A stretch of DNA of 64,000 nt from Owenia fusiformis. Taxonomy: Eukaryota; Annelida; Polychaeta; Sabellida; Oweniidae. Below are positions 23,669 to 35,760 of the stretch, piece by piece (position 1 is the first letter of the stretch; the number at the start of each line of letters is the position of its first letter). Where the stretch lies: NCBI GenBank assembly GCA_903813345.2, contig CAIIXF020000001.1, positions 46,019,885 to 46,083,884 on the forward strand, in the 5' to 3' direction. The notes beneath the pieces were generated by a model. The model saw nothing but the letters and a program-made list of their open reading frames with translations. It was not told where the DNA came from and searched no databases. The position numbers and the translations under genes were made by a program.

Positions 23669-24392
23669 TATCTCCAATTCCGGTTGACTTAATCAATATT
23701 GAGATAATGAATGAATCTAAAAGAGAAAGAAGATATGGATCTTAGAGCTCTGCGATCGGAGGATGAAATAAGTTTACAGAGAATTGAGAATATTCCGTTG
23801 ATCTGTTGGGTTTGGGGACAGCCTGCCTTCCTAGAAGAGAGAAATCTCTTTGACATGTCTGTTATAGTAATGCATGTGGGACAGGCGAATCCAGTTCTAG
23901 GGTGAATAATGCGGTGAAAGATCATATCAGCTAGACAAGATATTGTACTACAGGGAATATTCATGATTATCCGCTTGAAAAGGGCTATGCTATGAATGGA
24001 TTTAAGAAAACTTTTTTGACGAGACGATGTGTAATTGGAAAGTGTAGAATTTAACAGAAAATTCGAATGCCAATCAAGAGTACGTCTTCTAGCTGTGATA
24101 AGGTGGGATAAGGTTACGTTTCTGTGCTTCCTATGCATGTTTCATAGATGGCTAAATAAAATAAATAGAAAGTTATGAATCATGATGTATATTTTTTTTA
24201 TCTTTTTAATCTCTTTTAACCCCTTCTTGTACATTTCCCATAGACAAAAATGAGCATGAGTGTTTATAAAAGCATGGTCGAGAAATGTATTTTTCAGATC
24301 ATTATATATAATGTGCAATTTAAAAAATTGCGTGCTGCTGATACATGTTGATGATTGATCATGGAGTGTGACTTCCTTAATTCTATTTAAAG
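23669..24392. other. Intergenic; long opposing open frames of unknown meaning
   Basis: Frames of 149 codons (minus, 23689-24138) and 64 codons (plus, 23711-23905) overlap. Neither shows a domain, splice structure or conserved motif that I recognise. Confidence 0.35.
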
Positions 24393-24614
24393 TACAGAGT
24401 GACATAAAAATTGCCACCCACATAATGTTGCATAACTCCTTTGTATGCATGATCCCCCATGTTTTCTTCATTAAAACTAAATTCCATGGAGCAACTCCAC
24501 ACGTTTCAGATGACTAGCTCAACTAGATGTACTTTTATGACCGTTAGTAAGAAATCGTGCAGACAAAAGCGTTATGCAACATTATGTGGGTGGCATTTTT
24601 TGTGTCACCTTGTA
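24393..24614. mobile_element. 222-bp inverted-repeat element
   Basis: The two ends share about 45 bases as an inverted repeat: each contains gccacccacataatgttgca read inward, and the outer ends are tacagagtgacat and gtgtcaccttgta. TA on both sides. It lies about 120 bases beyond the stop codon of gene C. Confidence 0.8.
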
Positions 24615-24733
24615 GGACCAATTCAATTTCAAAACAAATCAAAAAGTGGACCAGTTCATGCTCAGTAACATAGCTGTTTAAGGGGTTTGTTTACTTTGAA
24701 GAAGTCTCTTATATTAAGGGTCGCATTCATTTA

Positions 24734-27700
24734 CTATTTTACTTGGTAATTTGTTGGCAATTCAACATCCGCATCGCACTGCGCGTCCCATACAACAACG
24801 GAGCCAATTTCTGGAACATCAAGCTCCTGACAACACAGAGCTTGTGGAGCTACAAAGGTATGGAAAGTTCCACCACACGTACCAGGCTCATAATAAGCTA
24901 CCAAACGTAAACCAGGGGGTGAGAGTGTCCTCGACCATTCATCACACATAACCTGCCCCAGAGGTCTGTACAATATCTCGGATGTATTATTGATTAGGAT
25001 TGACGAATTCAACCCCTGTGTGCCGTAGATTTTACGTAGAGCACCATCACACTGTATTCTGCATTGATCCATCACTTCTTCACATCCATAGCATCTTCCT
25101 TTGGTGTTGTTGTACCATACTGAGTCTAGCTGATACAGGACGTCCGTAGGCTCACTTTCACCTGCCGTTATATTGGCCTCGAGTCGAATGGTACAGTTAC
25201 ACCTAAACGAGTAATGATTGAGGTTCAGAATAATTCGCCAAAGATTGTAACATAATATATAAAAACTGACGATTGCATACTATGTACTTACCTTTCTTCT
25301 TAATGGGGCTGAATTTGCTGAAATATGCGGTTATCAAATATCAGAATAGAATAAAATTTTAGAATCCCCAGTCCAATTAAATTATTAACTTGAACTTGAA
25401 CTTACTTTTCATTGAATGGTCCCCCGGGTGGCGTAGTGGGTTCTGGTGTGGTTGGGGGTGGTGTTGGAAGATCCACTAAAATAGGGAATATGAATACAAT
25501 ATCTGTATCAGTCGACAGCTTTAGTCATATTGGTAGATGTAATTGATGTCAACAAAGTCTAAAAAGCAAAGTCAGTGTAGTAGTTTACTGTCTTACTGAG
25601 TCTAGCTAAAGGCCCTCCTGATCTTCCAAGTATTAAACATCGATCTAATGGAGAGGTTAAGCAAATACGGTTTTTCAAAACGTATACGTAAACGCAAAGT
25701 ACATTGAATCAACATAGGATTGTATCGCTTTAGTCTACTTCAGATACCCGTTCAACTTCAAAGTTGCTTGTTTAGAACGGGAGATTTAGAAATTTCACGT
25801 TGCTATCAACGGGAATCATTATACTCATGTCTGTTGAATACTATCCTTGCAATTTTGATTTCGATGCAGAGTATAATTCTTTCTGAAGAAGATGATGTAT
25901 GTTACGCATGATTTAACTCCAATAATCTTACGAAACGAGCTCGTTTAAAATATGTATTAGAAAACCAGCTATTGAACTTCATCAATGGGATACTATGTAA
26001 TCATTACAAGCTATGGTGTAGTCTAAACAAACACTAGAGCTGAACGGCTATTTATGTGTGAACTCTACATGTATTTGTATAGGGCCGATTGATACGTTTA
26101 AGTTGCGTTTTGGATTTTATACGGTAGCTTAACCTCTCCAATAGCTTGAATTCGTGAATGCAACTTTCGGCTGTTAACTACCGAATCGACCTACTATTTA
26201 TCACCAACTCATTTAAATATGAATTGAATAGTGGCAGGTACTATTCATGTTTAAGTTGCCCATAAAATAGTAGGCTAATCCGATGACCGGCAGCCGAAAG
26301 TTGCATTCGCGAATACAAGTTAATAGGGAGGTTAAGTTCCACGTTTTAAAAAACGTGTACGTGAACGTGTAGAATTGTAACCCTGAGTTATGAATTGGGT
26401 ATCCTGGTTGTAGTATTTAATTGGTTGACAGTAATCCCGGGGGTCGAAATATTACACCTTTACGTACAGGGTGTAACTTAATCTCCCTAATATCTGATGT
26501 CGCGAATTTATTGTCAAATCTGTGGATTCATTAGAGAGAAAATTTCATCATTCGAATATGAATGGGGAATGTTTTAAAGGATCTTACCGATTTTGTTTGA
26601 CTTCAACCCACATCCAACTGGGTGACCGTACGATTCAATACCCTGATGTCCATAAGAGAATGCCATGAACTCTACATTTGGCGCCCAGTGATCAATTCTG
26701 TATGTCCGGTACAATAGTCCACTTATTAGAAGAGTCGTGTAGTTGGTTCCCGGAATTGGACTCCATAATCTTCTCGGTATGATTTGCTCATTGATGGTCA
26801 ATCCTCCTGCGACTTGTAAGGATGCTATAACTGCCAAATAGTTGGCATAATCTCGTTCGACGCGATTCCTGAATGTCGTGAATATGACTGGACCAGTGAA
26901 CTGTTTTACAGGTGGCACAATCATCATGAACGGATCCGTCCCACCGCGAAGATTGTCGGCAGAAATACCTAGGAATTAAAAACAATATAATTCTTGCATG
27001 TATTTTTGGAATTTACTGATAAAGGATTTGATTTACCATTCAAATGGTTTACCAGGTTGGTGCGTAACTGACATTAAATAATTCCACTATACCTTTGTTG
27101 TACTGGACAATAAGACAAGGCTTTGAGCAGATAAAGTAGTTGAAGTCATTCGACCTTCTTTCAAACTCAAAGAATTGCCCTCTGTTCAGACCCCTTCTTG
27201 TTCCATAATTAAAGGCAGTGATTGATGTATCATTTTCTGATGCAAGCACTCTGTAAACGTCTCCTGCTCGACGTGGCTGAATCGGCGCTGTGGCGAAGTA
27301 CTCGCCCCAGGTGTATATTGGAGGTATCTGTTCTACAATATGATCGCAGTATTGAACACCAGTGGGCACAAACACGCACGAAGCACCACCGTAAACCGCC
27401 ACTGGCTTGTCAGATGTTACAAGATAGCCGGTTGTGTCGCCTCCTCGTATGGCCAGCTGATACGTTTCGAATTCCATCATCATAAGATTCAGTGCATTTG
27501 CAAAATCATGCCCACCATCTGGCAAAGGAGGGACAATTTGGACGTTTGTGTTTTCTTCCTGTGCTGCGATACCAATGAGAGAGTAGGTGACGCTTAACGC
27601 ATTATATGATGGAATAAGGAATTCTTGTGTTAGCGTGGCGTTAAAATCAGAGACCGGAAGTGCCAAGAATGATTCACCAGCAATTCCAGCATTATTGCAA

Positions 27701-28583
27701 TAAACGCTGACTTCGTAATTGGATGTTATCAAAATACCCTTTCGTTCGGCTCTGTTATAAAACATTCGTACGGCTCCAGGAAATCGGATTCTTTCTACTT
27801 CTCCGGCCTCGATGACATATATTTCATCGAAACTTCCTTGGGGTGACTGGACACGTACAGTGGTGCGCCTTGACGCGGTTATAACAACTTCATTGTGACC
27901 GGTCTCAGAGTTGCGAAATTGGGCCATGAAGGCCACAATAAATCGCGTACCTTTGTGGTCTTCGGCTGCAATAGAAATCATTACAGGAGTGTGAGTGTCC
28001 GATCGTAAAATGAAACCTTTTCGTAATCACCTCAATTCCTTACTCAAAATTGAAACCAATTTGGAGCTTCAGATAATCATGGAATATCAAATATTGCAAG
28101 AATTAGCTATGGGACCGTGGTTTTTAGAAAGTATATATAAAACAGAAAAAACAAATGTCTTTGTTTTTGCGGGTGTTGAATTCCTGGATTTTTCAGCTCA
28201 GTTCAAATAGTTCGATTAAAGCAAATTACAAATTTCTCCTGCCAAATGCATCTTAGACCAATATACAGCATATGACATACATGTATGTAACATAGTTACA
28301 GAGGTCAAAAACAGGAAAAATTTGACCCCCGTTACAGCAATACTCACACCCTTGCAATTTTGCTCGTTCTGTATTAACATAGGGTGGGTGTTATATTTAT
28401 AAAATGGGCGATGGATAGTCATAAGTATGGTAAAATTATTAAAAAGTTGCTATATTTATCTTTAGGTAAATAGTTTACATTGAAAGCTTTGAGAACTTAT
28501 CAGGTGTAAATAATATTGCATAAAATATAATTACCTGCATAAGCAAGCCCCACAAACAATAGCAGCGCTAACGAGGTCCACAT
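24734..28583 (-). CDS. Gene C: secreted IgGFc-binding-type protein
   Basis: Five coding exons on the minus strand: 28535-28583, 27093-27965, 26588-26968, 25406-25475 and 24734-25202, joined in frame to 613 residues. Intron phases are 1, 1, 1 and 2, with GT-AG ends throughout. Residues 1-16 are a signal peptide (MWTSLALLLFVGLAYA). Residues from about 17 to 434 match the IgGFc-binding N-terminal domain as known from mucus proteins: CDHIVEQIPP, WGEYFATAP, DPFMMIVPP and a Cys-x-Val before the YCDH motif. Exon 4 is a Pro/Thr linker (PTPPPTTPEPTTPP). The last exon is a Cys-rich segment with about 11 Cys that I cannot name. I see no VWD or TIL repeats, so this is a short form compared with vertebrate FCGBP. 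Secretion into mucus or coelomic fluid is inferred. It lies between paralogues A and B on the opposite strand. Confidence 0.85.
25644..26143. mobile_element. ~500-bp element with ggagaggttaagc ends
   Basis: Left end taatggagaggttaagc, right end gcttaacctctccaata. It sits in intron 3 of gene C. The interior is AT-rich without a gene. Similar ends occur at 62054 and, partly, at 2488. Confidence 0.65.
26145..26319. mobile_element. 175-bp element with cgaatgcaactttcggc-type ends
   Basis: Left cttgaattcgtgaatgcaac then tttcggct; right agccgaaagttgcattcgcg then aatacaag. About 28 bp of inverted repeat. It abuts the elements on either side in intron 3 of gene C. Diverged relatives appear near 34290-34412 and 38500. 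Confidence 0.7.
26322..26492. mobile_element. ~170-bp element with gggaggttaag ends
   Basis: Left aatagggaggttaag, right cttaatctccctaatat. It contains acagtaatcccgggggtc, which resembles the G-run region at 2427-2460. It is the third element in a row within intron 3 of gene C. Confidence 0.6.
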
Positions 28584-28839
28584 TTTGCTCAATGTGACAT
28601 ACAGTTATTTCTTTTCTGGTAGTAAGAATGACTTTGTTGCATAAAGTTACTTAGAGCGATAAACGCTAAAGTACATCTTTTGACACGACGTTGTGCATCG
28701 CTATGTCTAAAAGATAAGATTTGAGGGTACTCTTAATTCTTACAAGTATATCTCTACATGTTGTCGAATGCATCGTACTCGTGTCGATTTATTAGTATAT
28801 AAATTGGTAATTTTGGTACTCACAGCATTTACTGACATG

Positions 28840-29380
28840 TATATTTTTACTGCGGTCACCGTGAAATCAACTAGACGCAGCCAAACCGTAGAAAGGTCCC
28901 ACGGCGGTCGTACGCCGGGTGTACGGTTGAATTGCGGATATCGTGTGTTACAATTGCGATTGCCATGCGTCTACCTTGATTTTTGTCAAGAAAAAACTAC
29001 GTACACGTAGGGATGCCCTACGCTATCCGTGCGACATCCTTTATCAGCCGTATGTCAGCCGTAGTTTTTATGTCTCTTCAAAATCGAAACAAGCCAAACG
29101 GCCGAGGTAGCAATTATAACGATACTCTACTTGGCGACCGTGGGAATGTTTCTGGCCGGAAATCATAGATCGTACGGTCAACGTAGCAAATATAACTAAG
29201 GCTAATTCCGAGTTATATCTTCTACGGCGACTCTACGTCCTGTAAAAAACTGGATATGTCGATCGGAGACCGCAATGCGACCGTAGCTGTCTTATGGTTG
29301 CTGCAGGACTTTCCTAATTTCAGAGAACTACGGTCGACGTGAGGTCGCCGGGTTGGTTTTGCCTGGTTGTAGACTGGAAG
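28840..29380. repeat. CG-rich, tacgg-rich stretch, possible foldback
   Basis: A patch upstream of gene C that is richer in CG and in ccgta/tacgg motifs than its surroundings. The left edge (cgcagccaaaccgtag near 28877) is loosely mirrored at the right (ctacggtcgacgtg, then ggttttgcctgg). The organisation recalls the AAAGC element at 16488 but is much less clear. Confidence 0.35.
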
Positions 29381-29412
29381 TATTTAAACTTTCAGGAACA
29401 AAGGATTGGTAT

Positions 29413-30074
29413 CGATACACACGTTTCTCTTAAACCAGTCATCAACATTTTTTTCACATGGTCTTCTTTTGAATGGTAACAATATAATTTGAAAAACATA
29501 AATATACTTTTCACTATATTGTTTTAGAAAACACACCAGACACTTCTTTTGTTCTTGGTATCATATGTTCGGAATGAAATGAAACATCTTTCCGAACCTC
29601 ATTGGAACAAAATGACATAAACACAACCTGTTAAGGTCTCTCAATATTGTAATTGTACAAAGGAAAGTTTGGTTGATTTCAAAAAAGTATCTAGTGTTAA
29701 TGAAATAAAAGGTATATCTTAATTTTTATCTATTTTTGTTTTTTTGTTTTAATTCTTTGAATACTATTTGTTAAATCAACCAAAATTTCAGTTGTATAGC
29801 TATAATGTTGAGAAGTCTGAGAAAATGTTTTATGCTATTTTGTTCCAAAAGGTTCGGAAATATTTTTTATTTCATTCTCAAGAATTGGTAGAAAGGAACA
29901 AAAAACAATTGCACCAAAAAACAAAAATGTTAACAAAAACAGTTATGTAAAATATATATAAAATATCAAATTGTTGTCAATCAGTCAACATTTCATAAAG
30001 TAAAAGGACAGTGTTTTTTTACAAAATGTTTTCAATAATTGGTTTAAGAGAAAACATTCTTGATGTGTGCAGTG
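29413..30074. mobile_element. ~660-bp palindromic element
   Basis: Left cgatacacacgtttctctta then aacc; right ggtttaagagaaaacattct then tgatgtgtg. The inner arms also mirror: gttcggaatgaaatgaaaca and ttggaacaaaatgacat at the left against attttgttccaaaaggttcg at the right. No coding frame. Confidence 0.6.
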
Positions 30075-31693
30075 CAAGGTTTCGTTGATGTCTTTTGTCT
30101 AGTTTAGAAGATATTGCATTCTATGGTCTCCTTTTTTCGGTCACCCTGTATTTATCTTTTTACTTCCACATAGACCAAAGTGTCAAGACACTTCCATTTA
30201 TGCATACGACAGCCAAACAGTTGAATTTGTCTGCACGCGAATGCAGGAGGTTCTGAAGTAACATCTTTCAAGTGGTGCGATGGCAACACGCAAATTTTAG
30301 ACACATTTGAAAATAAGTACTTTATATACTGGAGGTTCCCCAGTGGTTTGTTGGGTAAATCCGTGTCGGTAACTCATTTACGATTTCATCGCACCGTGAG
30401 TTTCACAGATCACGACGAGTACTTTAGGTGTGGCGTATCAGTAAATGAGGAGCCGACAGGTGATCGCGATATCCATACATTCGAGAGTGAATCCTGCTAC
30501 ACACGAGTGCACAAAGTTTGAATGTACTTGTTGCTTGATTTCGTAGAAAAATAAATAATATTTTTCAATACAAAAACACAATTATACTTACAAGCATATG
30601 GTACATCCTAAGTTCTTTTCAAAACTTACATTGGACATCTTCAACCAATCAACTATATTTATCAATTTGCTATCGACTTAAGTATTTTTATATTTTGATA
30701 TAAATGAGATCATGTTAAAATCATGCTCTACAATATATATTCTTCTTATCAGTTAGTTAACTTGTTGTCACCAGTAAATAATGCCTCGGTCAAACGTAAC
30801 TAAGGCGGCCGCAGCTTCCCAAAATCGAGAGAAATATTATGCAACAAAATAGGAATAAGCAGTACGATTCCGATTTTCTATATCGATGATGCAAAGCTGC
30901 CGTCGCCGTAAGTCCGCCATAGAGGGACTTTGACTGAGGCTTGAGGCTAGCAAAGTTGTGATGTCACTTTATTTTTCTAATGCTAATAATCTTATTATAC
31001 CAAACGGTATCATCATCTACTCTATTACAAAGGCAAGTATTATTACGTCCTGATGCTAATGGAGAGTTTTTAAGCTAGCAATCTTTTTTACAACGCAACC
31101 GTGAACGAATAAATATAGCAATTTATAGCGCGCATTCAAAACAAGCGCTAATTACACCCCATGCAGACAGATCAGAAAGCTGAGAAATATTAGTCACATA
31201 TCGAATTTTTCAAAACAGAAAAAAACATGACTGTATAAATAATAAGGCCTGCAGGTCCGATTCCCCCTGGTTGCATTACCATTGGTCTCGTATAAGTCAT
31301 ACAATTAATATTTGAAACACAACTTTCGAACTTATGATCGGACATTAGTATGATATTACTTTATTACCTTGAAGTGCACATCATACTAACATTTAAATAC
31401 TATATAGCTTTGCTTATAAGGTGCTGCTTTCCAAAATTTGCATGAGATGCAGAGTGTTAATCTTCGCGTATTTTCAATGTTTTGGGGGAAAATAAAGACT
31501 TTTATTTGAATTCTATAGAATGCCCAATGTATTGATAAGAACCCTATATTTCATTTGACAACAACAACAGCTCAAACGGGCCACATCAAAGCTTACAATA
31601 ATTAATCAAAAAATATTTTTGATCTGTCAAACGTTATATATCAAGTTTTTATCAATGTCATTAAAAGATGGCGAAGTTGTTTGTATTACATGA
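30075..31693. other. Intergenic, nothing recognised
   Basis: AT-rich sequence between the palindrome and the second copy of the 0.86-kb element. No gene-like frame. Confidence 0.45.
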
Positions 31694-32571
31694 TACACTC
31701 CCCTCCATAAGTTTGGCAACCTTTCCCCCCATTGAACTACGTGTTAAAGCCTCTTTACGTTTGCATTTTTATTTACTTAACCGGCGATGAAATAACTTAT
31801 GATATTGATGGAAACGTAACTTGACTTTATTTCCAATACCTCCAAATTTTCTCCATTTTTTTTTCCTCCATTACAATAGGTCGAAATTTGATGATAAATT
31901 TGATGAATTTTTGAAAATCGTCATTCCCATGTAATCCAATGGGAAATAGAGGGTTCGGGCCAAATCAGAAATCAGGATATCTTTTCAGTAAAAGATTCAG
32001 CAAAAAAAAATTTATATAGAAAATTGAATTGTCTAACATTTTTGAACACTAAGTGTTTAGTTTATTTGATGAATATTAAAGTTACAGCGCTTCAAAGTCA
32101 TTTTTAAAAATAATTTTTCGCCTCCTGTGTTATTTCAATAGGAGAGGTTTTTTGAAAAACAATTTTGACTTTAAAGCCCTATAACTTTGTTGAACCTGAA
32201 GAAACATATCAATTTTTTGTAAATAAAGTTAGCAAATTCAATTGCCTGCCTAACTCGTATTTTTGCAAGGACTCGGATGGATGGATATTCTGTCATATGA
32301 CTTGCGGCAAACCAACCATTTCCCATTGGTTAACATGGGAATGTCGATTTTCAAAAATTCATCAAATTTATCATCAATTTTCGACTTATTGTAATTGAGG
32401 AAAAAAATTGAGAAAATTTTGAGGTATTGGAAATAAAGTCAAATTACGTTCCCATCAATAGTGTAAGTATTTTCATCGCAGGTTAAGTAAATAAAAATTC
32501 AAAGGTAAAGAGGCTTTAACACGTACTTCAATGGGGGAAAAAAGTTTGCCAAACTTATGGAGGGGAGTGTA
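31694..32571. mobile_element. 878-bp palindromic element, copy 2
   Basis: Same ends (tacactcccctccataag and cttatggaggggagtgta) and same internal blocks as 11567-12416. Here the right end keeps the full 'tttgccaaacttatgg', which copy 1 has lost. TA on both sides. Confidence 0.8.
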
Positions 32572-33073
32572 CATTCATTTTCATAGAAGTGTCACCATCT
32601 TTTAAACCAAAAGTAATTAAAAACATGCACTTTGTTTAGCAGGTGCATGCATGTCTAATGATCTCTGGACTTCAAATGCTTTTTTCTATGTGAGTTATTT
32701 TTTCTTGGTTTAATATTAAAGCAAATCAAACTTTGTTACATATTTGAGCGAGTGTGTGAGTAATATGTTTCAATAATATTTTTTTCTTTTTTCTTCTAAA
32801 TCAAGTATAGTGGACCTTTTAAGAAACAACACCTGAAAGGAATGGTCATTACACAATGCATTGAGTCTTGGGTTTGGATTATTTTCGCACATTGGAAAAT
32901 ATTTTCTACAAAATCATCGAAAAGATAGAAAATCTTTAAATGAAATTTTTTCAATGAAACTCTTTGCAAGGGTCAAGCTGGCAAAGTATCAAAATCAATC
33001 TGGAAGCTCCAGTCATCACTATGACAACTGTTTAACTAGTGACCTTGAGTTTGTTATTGGTTAGATTACGGAA

Positions 33074-33971
33074 TGAACCGAAGTTCAATACTGGGGCATA
33101 CTTTGTAACGTCACGAGTGATGAACAATTGCGCTTTTCTGTAAAATTCTCAATGAAAAGACGTCAAAAAGCTACATGGGACATTTTTGTACCCTTTTCTT
33201 TCGCATCGTTTGACAAGTTATCATGTTTGAAAATGTTTGAAATTTTCCACGATCAAAATATATTAAAAACCTATATCTAAAATGTTTTTATTTTGATATA
33301 TTTCTTAATTTTAATGCGTGCACGTGATGGCTGGATTTCAAGTTTACGCATTTTTAAGCTAAAAATACTAAATGGGACATTTTTCGTACCCTACATATCA
33401 TTTGATATTTAAGAAATTTGAAGGAAATTTAATATTTATTCTTCAGATTTATTAATTTTAGCTAAAACCTTGTTTCTTATTTTAATTTCAGCCTTTAAAA
33501 GTAATTAATTCCAAAATAAATGGCATTTTGCTTATCTAGGGGTCGTCAAAATACCCAGCGTGACGGCCTTTGGATTTTGTTTGAAGTTGAAAAATCAGCG
33601 TCACATTCCATTGTTACCTTAAAACTAATGACGTCATAATAAAGATCATTGTCTCAGGAAGTGATTCATACCTGTCTCATCAAAATTGATGAAAAAATAA
33701 TGATTCTACATCACTTTGAAAAATAGCGCGCTCCAAAAATGTTACGCGTGACGGCATATTTCTAACGTTTTGATACACGAAGGATGCTCTAAAATGCTCT
33801 AAAATGAAAAATTCCATGTAAAATATACAAATGAGGTTTTAGAGGGTACCTATACGAAGATTTTGATATATAACATGAGTATGTTCGCTTTCCGAACTTT
33901 CCCGATATTTACATAGTAAGAACATGGAACGTCAAAATTTGAAATATGCCCCAGTATTGAACTTCGGTTCA
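33074..33971. mobile_element. ~900-bp element with tgaaccgaagttcaatac ends
   Basis: Left tgaaccgaagttcaatactg then gggcata; right tatgcccc then agtattgaacttcggttca. About 27 bp of near-perfect inverted repeat. Inner parts are partly mirrored (catgggacatttttgtaccc near 33174 occurs again in direct orientation near 33371). Non-coding. Confidence 0.75.
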
Positions 33972-35623
33972 ATGCAGTTACGTGAAATGGCGTGTTCTGA
34001 TAGGCTCGAATTGGTCACACTTTGCCCAACCATGGTTGAATGAAGTACCTGGCAGTTTGACAATTTTATACTTACTACCACCGACCCAAATTATGCATAA
34101 GTTTTGGTCCAAACAATAGGAAGTCGTGCATAGCTAAGATATAGCAGCATAACAAGGAATTAACATGCAAAATGTCACCACCTGCCATTTGTTACAGACG
34201 CCAACCGCAGAATACCGTCCACGAAAAGTGTTGAAGACTATAACAATATGTCCCAATTTATAATTATGACATGAAATTTATGATCTCAAGTAGCATTAAA
34301 TTCGCGGACTCAACTACCAGCTTTCGGCTGACGGATTAACCACCTTTCAAATGAATTTGATTTTAAAAGCTGTTATCGGTCAGCCGGCGGTTGAAATTGC
34401 GAATGCACACTTAGATTAGAGTCGTCGCACAATCTGTACGCTCTGACCCTTAGATATTAAACATTTTTGTGAAACCTGTTTTCGAACTGAGTTCGATGCA
34501 TTCGTGCAATTTTGAATTAATCTTGAGAACAGCAATTGTTAATAATGATTATTAGCTTGCATGATTGAAATTATTTTAGAATTGATTGACATTATAAAAC
34601 TATGAAGCGTAATAAATACACGTTTGTTTCGCAGCATTCAATTTTAACCCTTTATGTCCTGATAATGTAATATAAATCAAACATCAATTCTATAAATGAT
34701 CTGGTATATTAGCCATTATCATAATTGTTGATTCAACTGTGCACTCCTCCACAATTAACTGTATGGAACACTATTGTTGCATTGTAAAATGACATAGATG
34801 TCAAGGTAAAATCAGCTTTTAAGTATTATTTTCTTCACCGTTTATGCATTAAAACAAACTCTAATCTGTGGATATACATGAAACAACAACAGAGTACATA
34901 TTGTACAAACAATATATGCCAATATCGTAATAAAGGTAAGAGGTTTTTGTCGATTCGTTATTTTTTGTTCGTAGAATTGGAAATCTTAGTGGATGTCTTT
35001 GATTGTATACTGTAGTTTATGTCATAGAAAATGCTCTCAAGTTTTACTGAAGTATTGTGAATGTATGCGAATTCTAAATAAAAGACTTTTGACATTTCAA
35101 AAACGTCTACCTGAAGAGATATTTCTTTCGTATCTTCTTTCGACAACTTACGCTATAATACAACTACACATGTATGAATTATCTACCAACTCCAGGGGCG
35201 TAGACAGCTTTCAATCAGGTGGGGGGGGGGGGGGGGGTGCGTAGAAGCTTCAAATAAAAATAATTTTAAAGCTAATTTCTTCCTTTATCTTTATTTATAT
35301 TTTTATTGGTTAAGGGGGCGCCGATCGCACCCCCCCTGGCTACGCCTTTGACCTCGACCTCACTGTCCAAGTAACAGAGAACAACATGTAAAACGGACCC
35401 TTCTGCCATCTTGGTATTTCTTAGATATTACTGAAAACTCAAGTAGTCATCGCATTACATCAATAAACTGTGATCATTGGCAGGATACCTTACCCCTTGC
35501 AGAGCATCCAAAATGGATTGAAATAATAAATAATATAATATGCTTTGTTGATATGAATTCCTGATTTAATTGAAATCTATCAAATTAAATTAATATTAGT
35601 TCTATTATATTCAATATGACTAG
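33972..35623. other. Upstream region of gene B, repeat fragments
   Basis: No gene recognised. A diverged copy of the 26145-type element may lie at 34290-34412 (agctttcggctgacgg against cggtcagccggcgg). A separate short element lies at 35193-35350. The promoter of gene B is presumably here or further upstream; no clear TATA box was found. Confidence 0.45.
35193..35350. mobile_element. 158-bp element with caggggcgtag ends and a G run
   Basis: Left caggggcgtagacag, right ctggctacgcctttg, an imperfect inverted repeat related to the 10411-10491 element. It holds a 17-base G run at 35221-35237 and a facing C-rich run (cgcaccccccc) near the right end, so the arms can pair. Confidence 0.6.
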
Positions 35624-35760
35624 ATGCTGTTTAATGCCGCTGGAATGCTACATGTAGTACTGTTGGTGGTTAGTTTGCTCGATCATGCAGCCGGTGGTGA
35701 ATTGAATGATGGTACTGAACTTTATGAATGCATATCAGATGCTGGAAACTTCGTTGACGT
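35624..35760 (+). CDS. Gene B exon 1, signal peptide
   Basis: 45 codons plus 2 bases. The ATG directly follows 'tag' (ttcaatatgactag), the same layout as gene A, so an upstream non-coding exon is likely. Donor GT|GTAGGT is not the strongest. Confidence 0.7.

Noticed and set aside
23689-24138. 149-codon minus-strand frame
   Set aside because: No recognisable domain, signal peptide or splice context, and it overlaps another open frame; a chance frame is more likely.
25292-25317. 26-base exon in the main gene C model
   Set aside because: Including it puts the last exon out of frame and reaches a stop; joining exon 4 directly to 25202 keeps a long Cys-rich frame. It is kept only as a possible regulatory cassette.
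27222-27597. Plus-strand frames opposite gene C
   Set aside because: They are shadows of the well-supported minus-strand IgGFc-binding exon.
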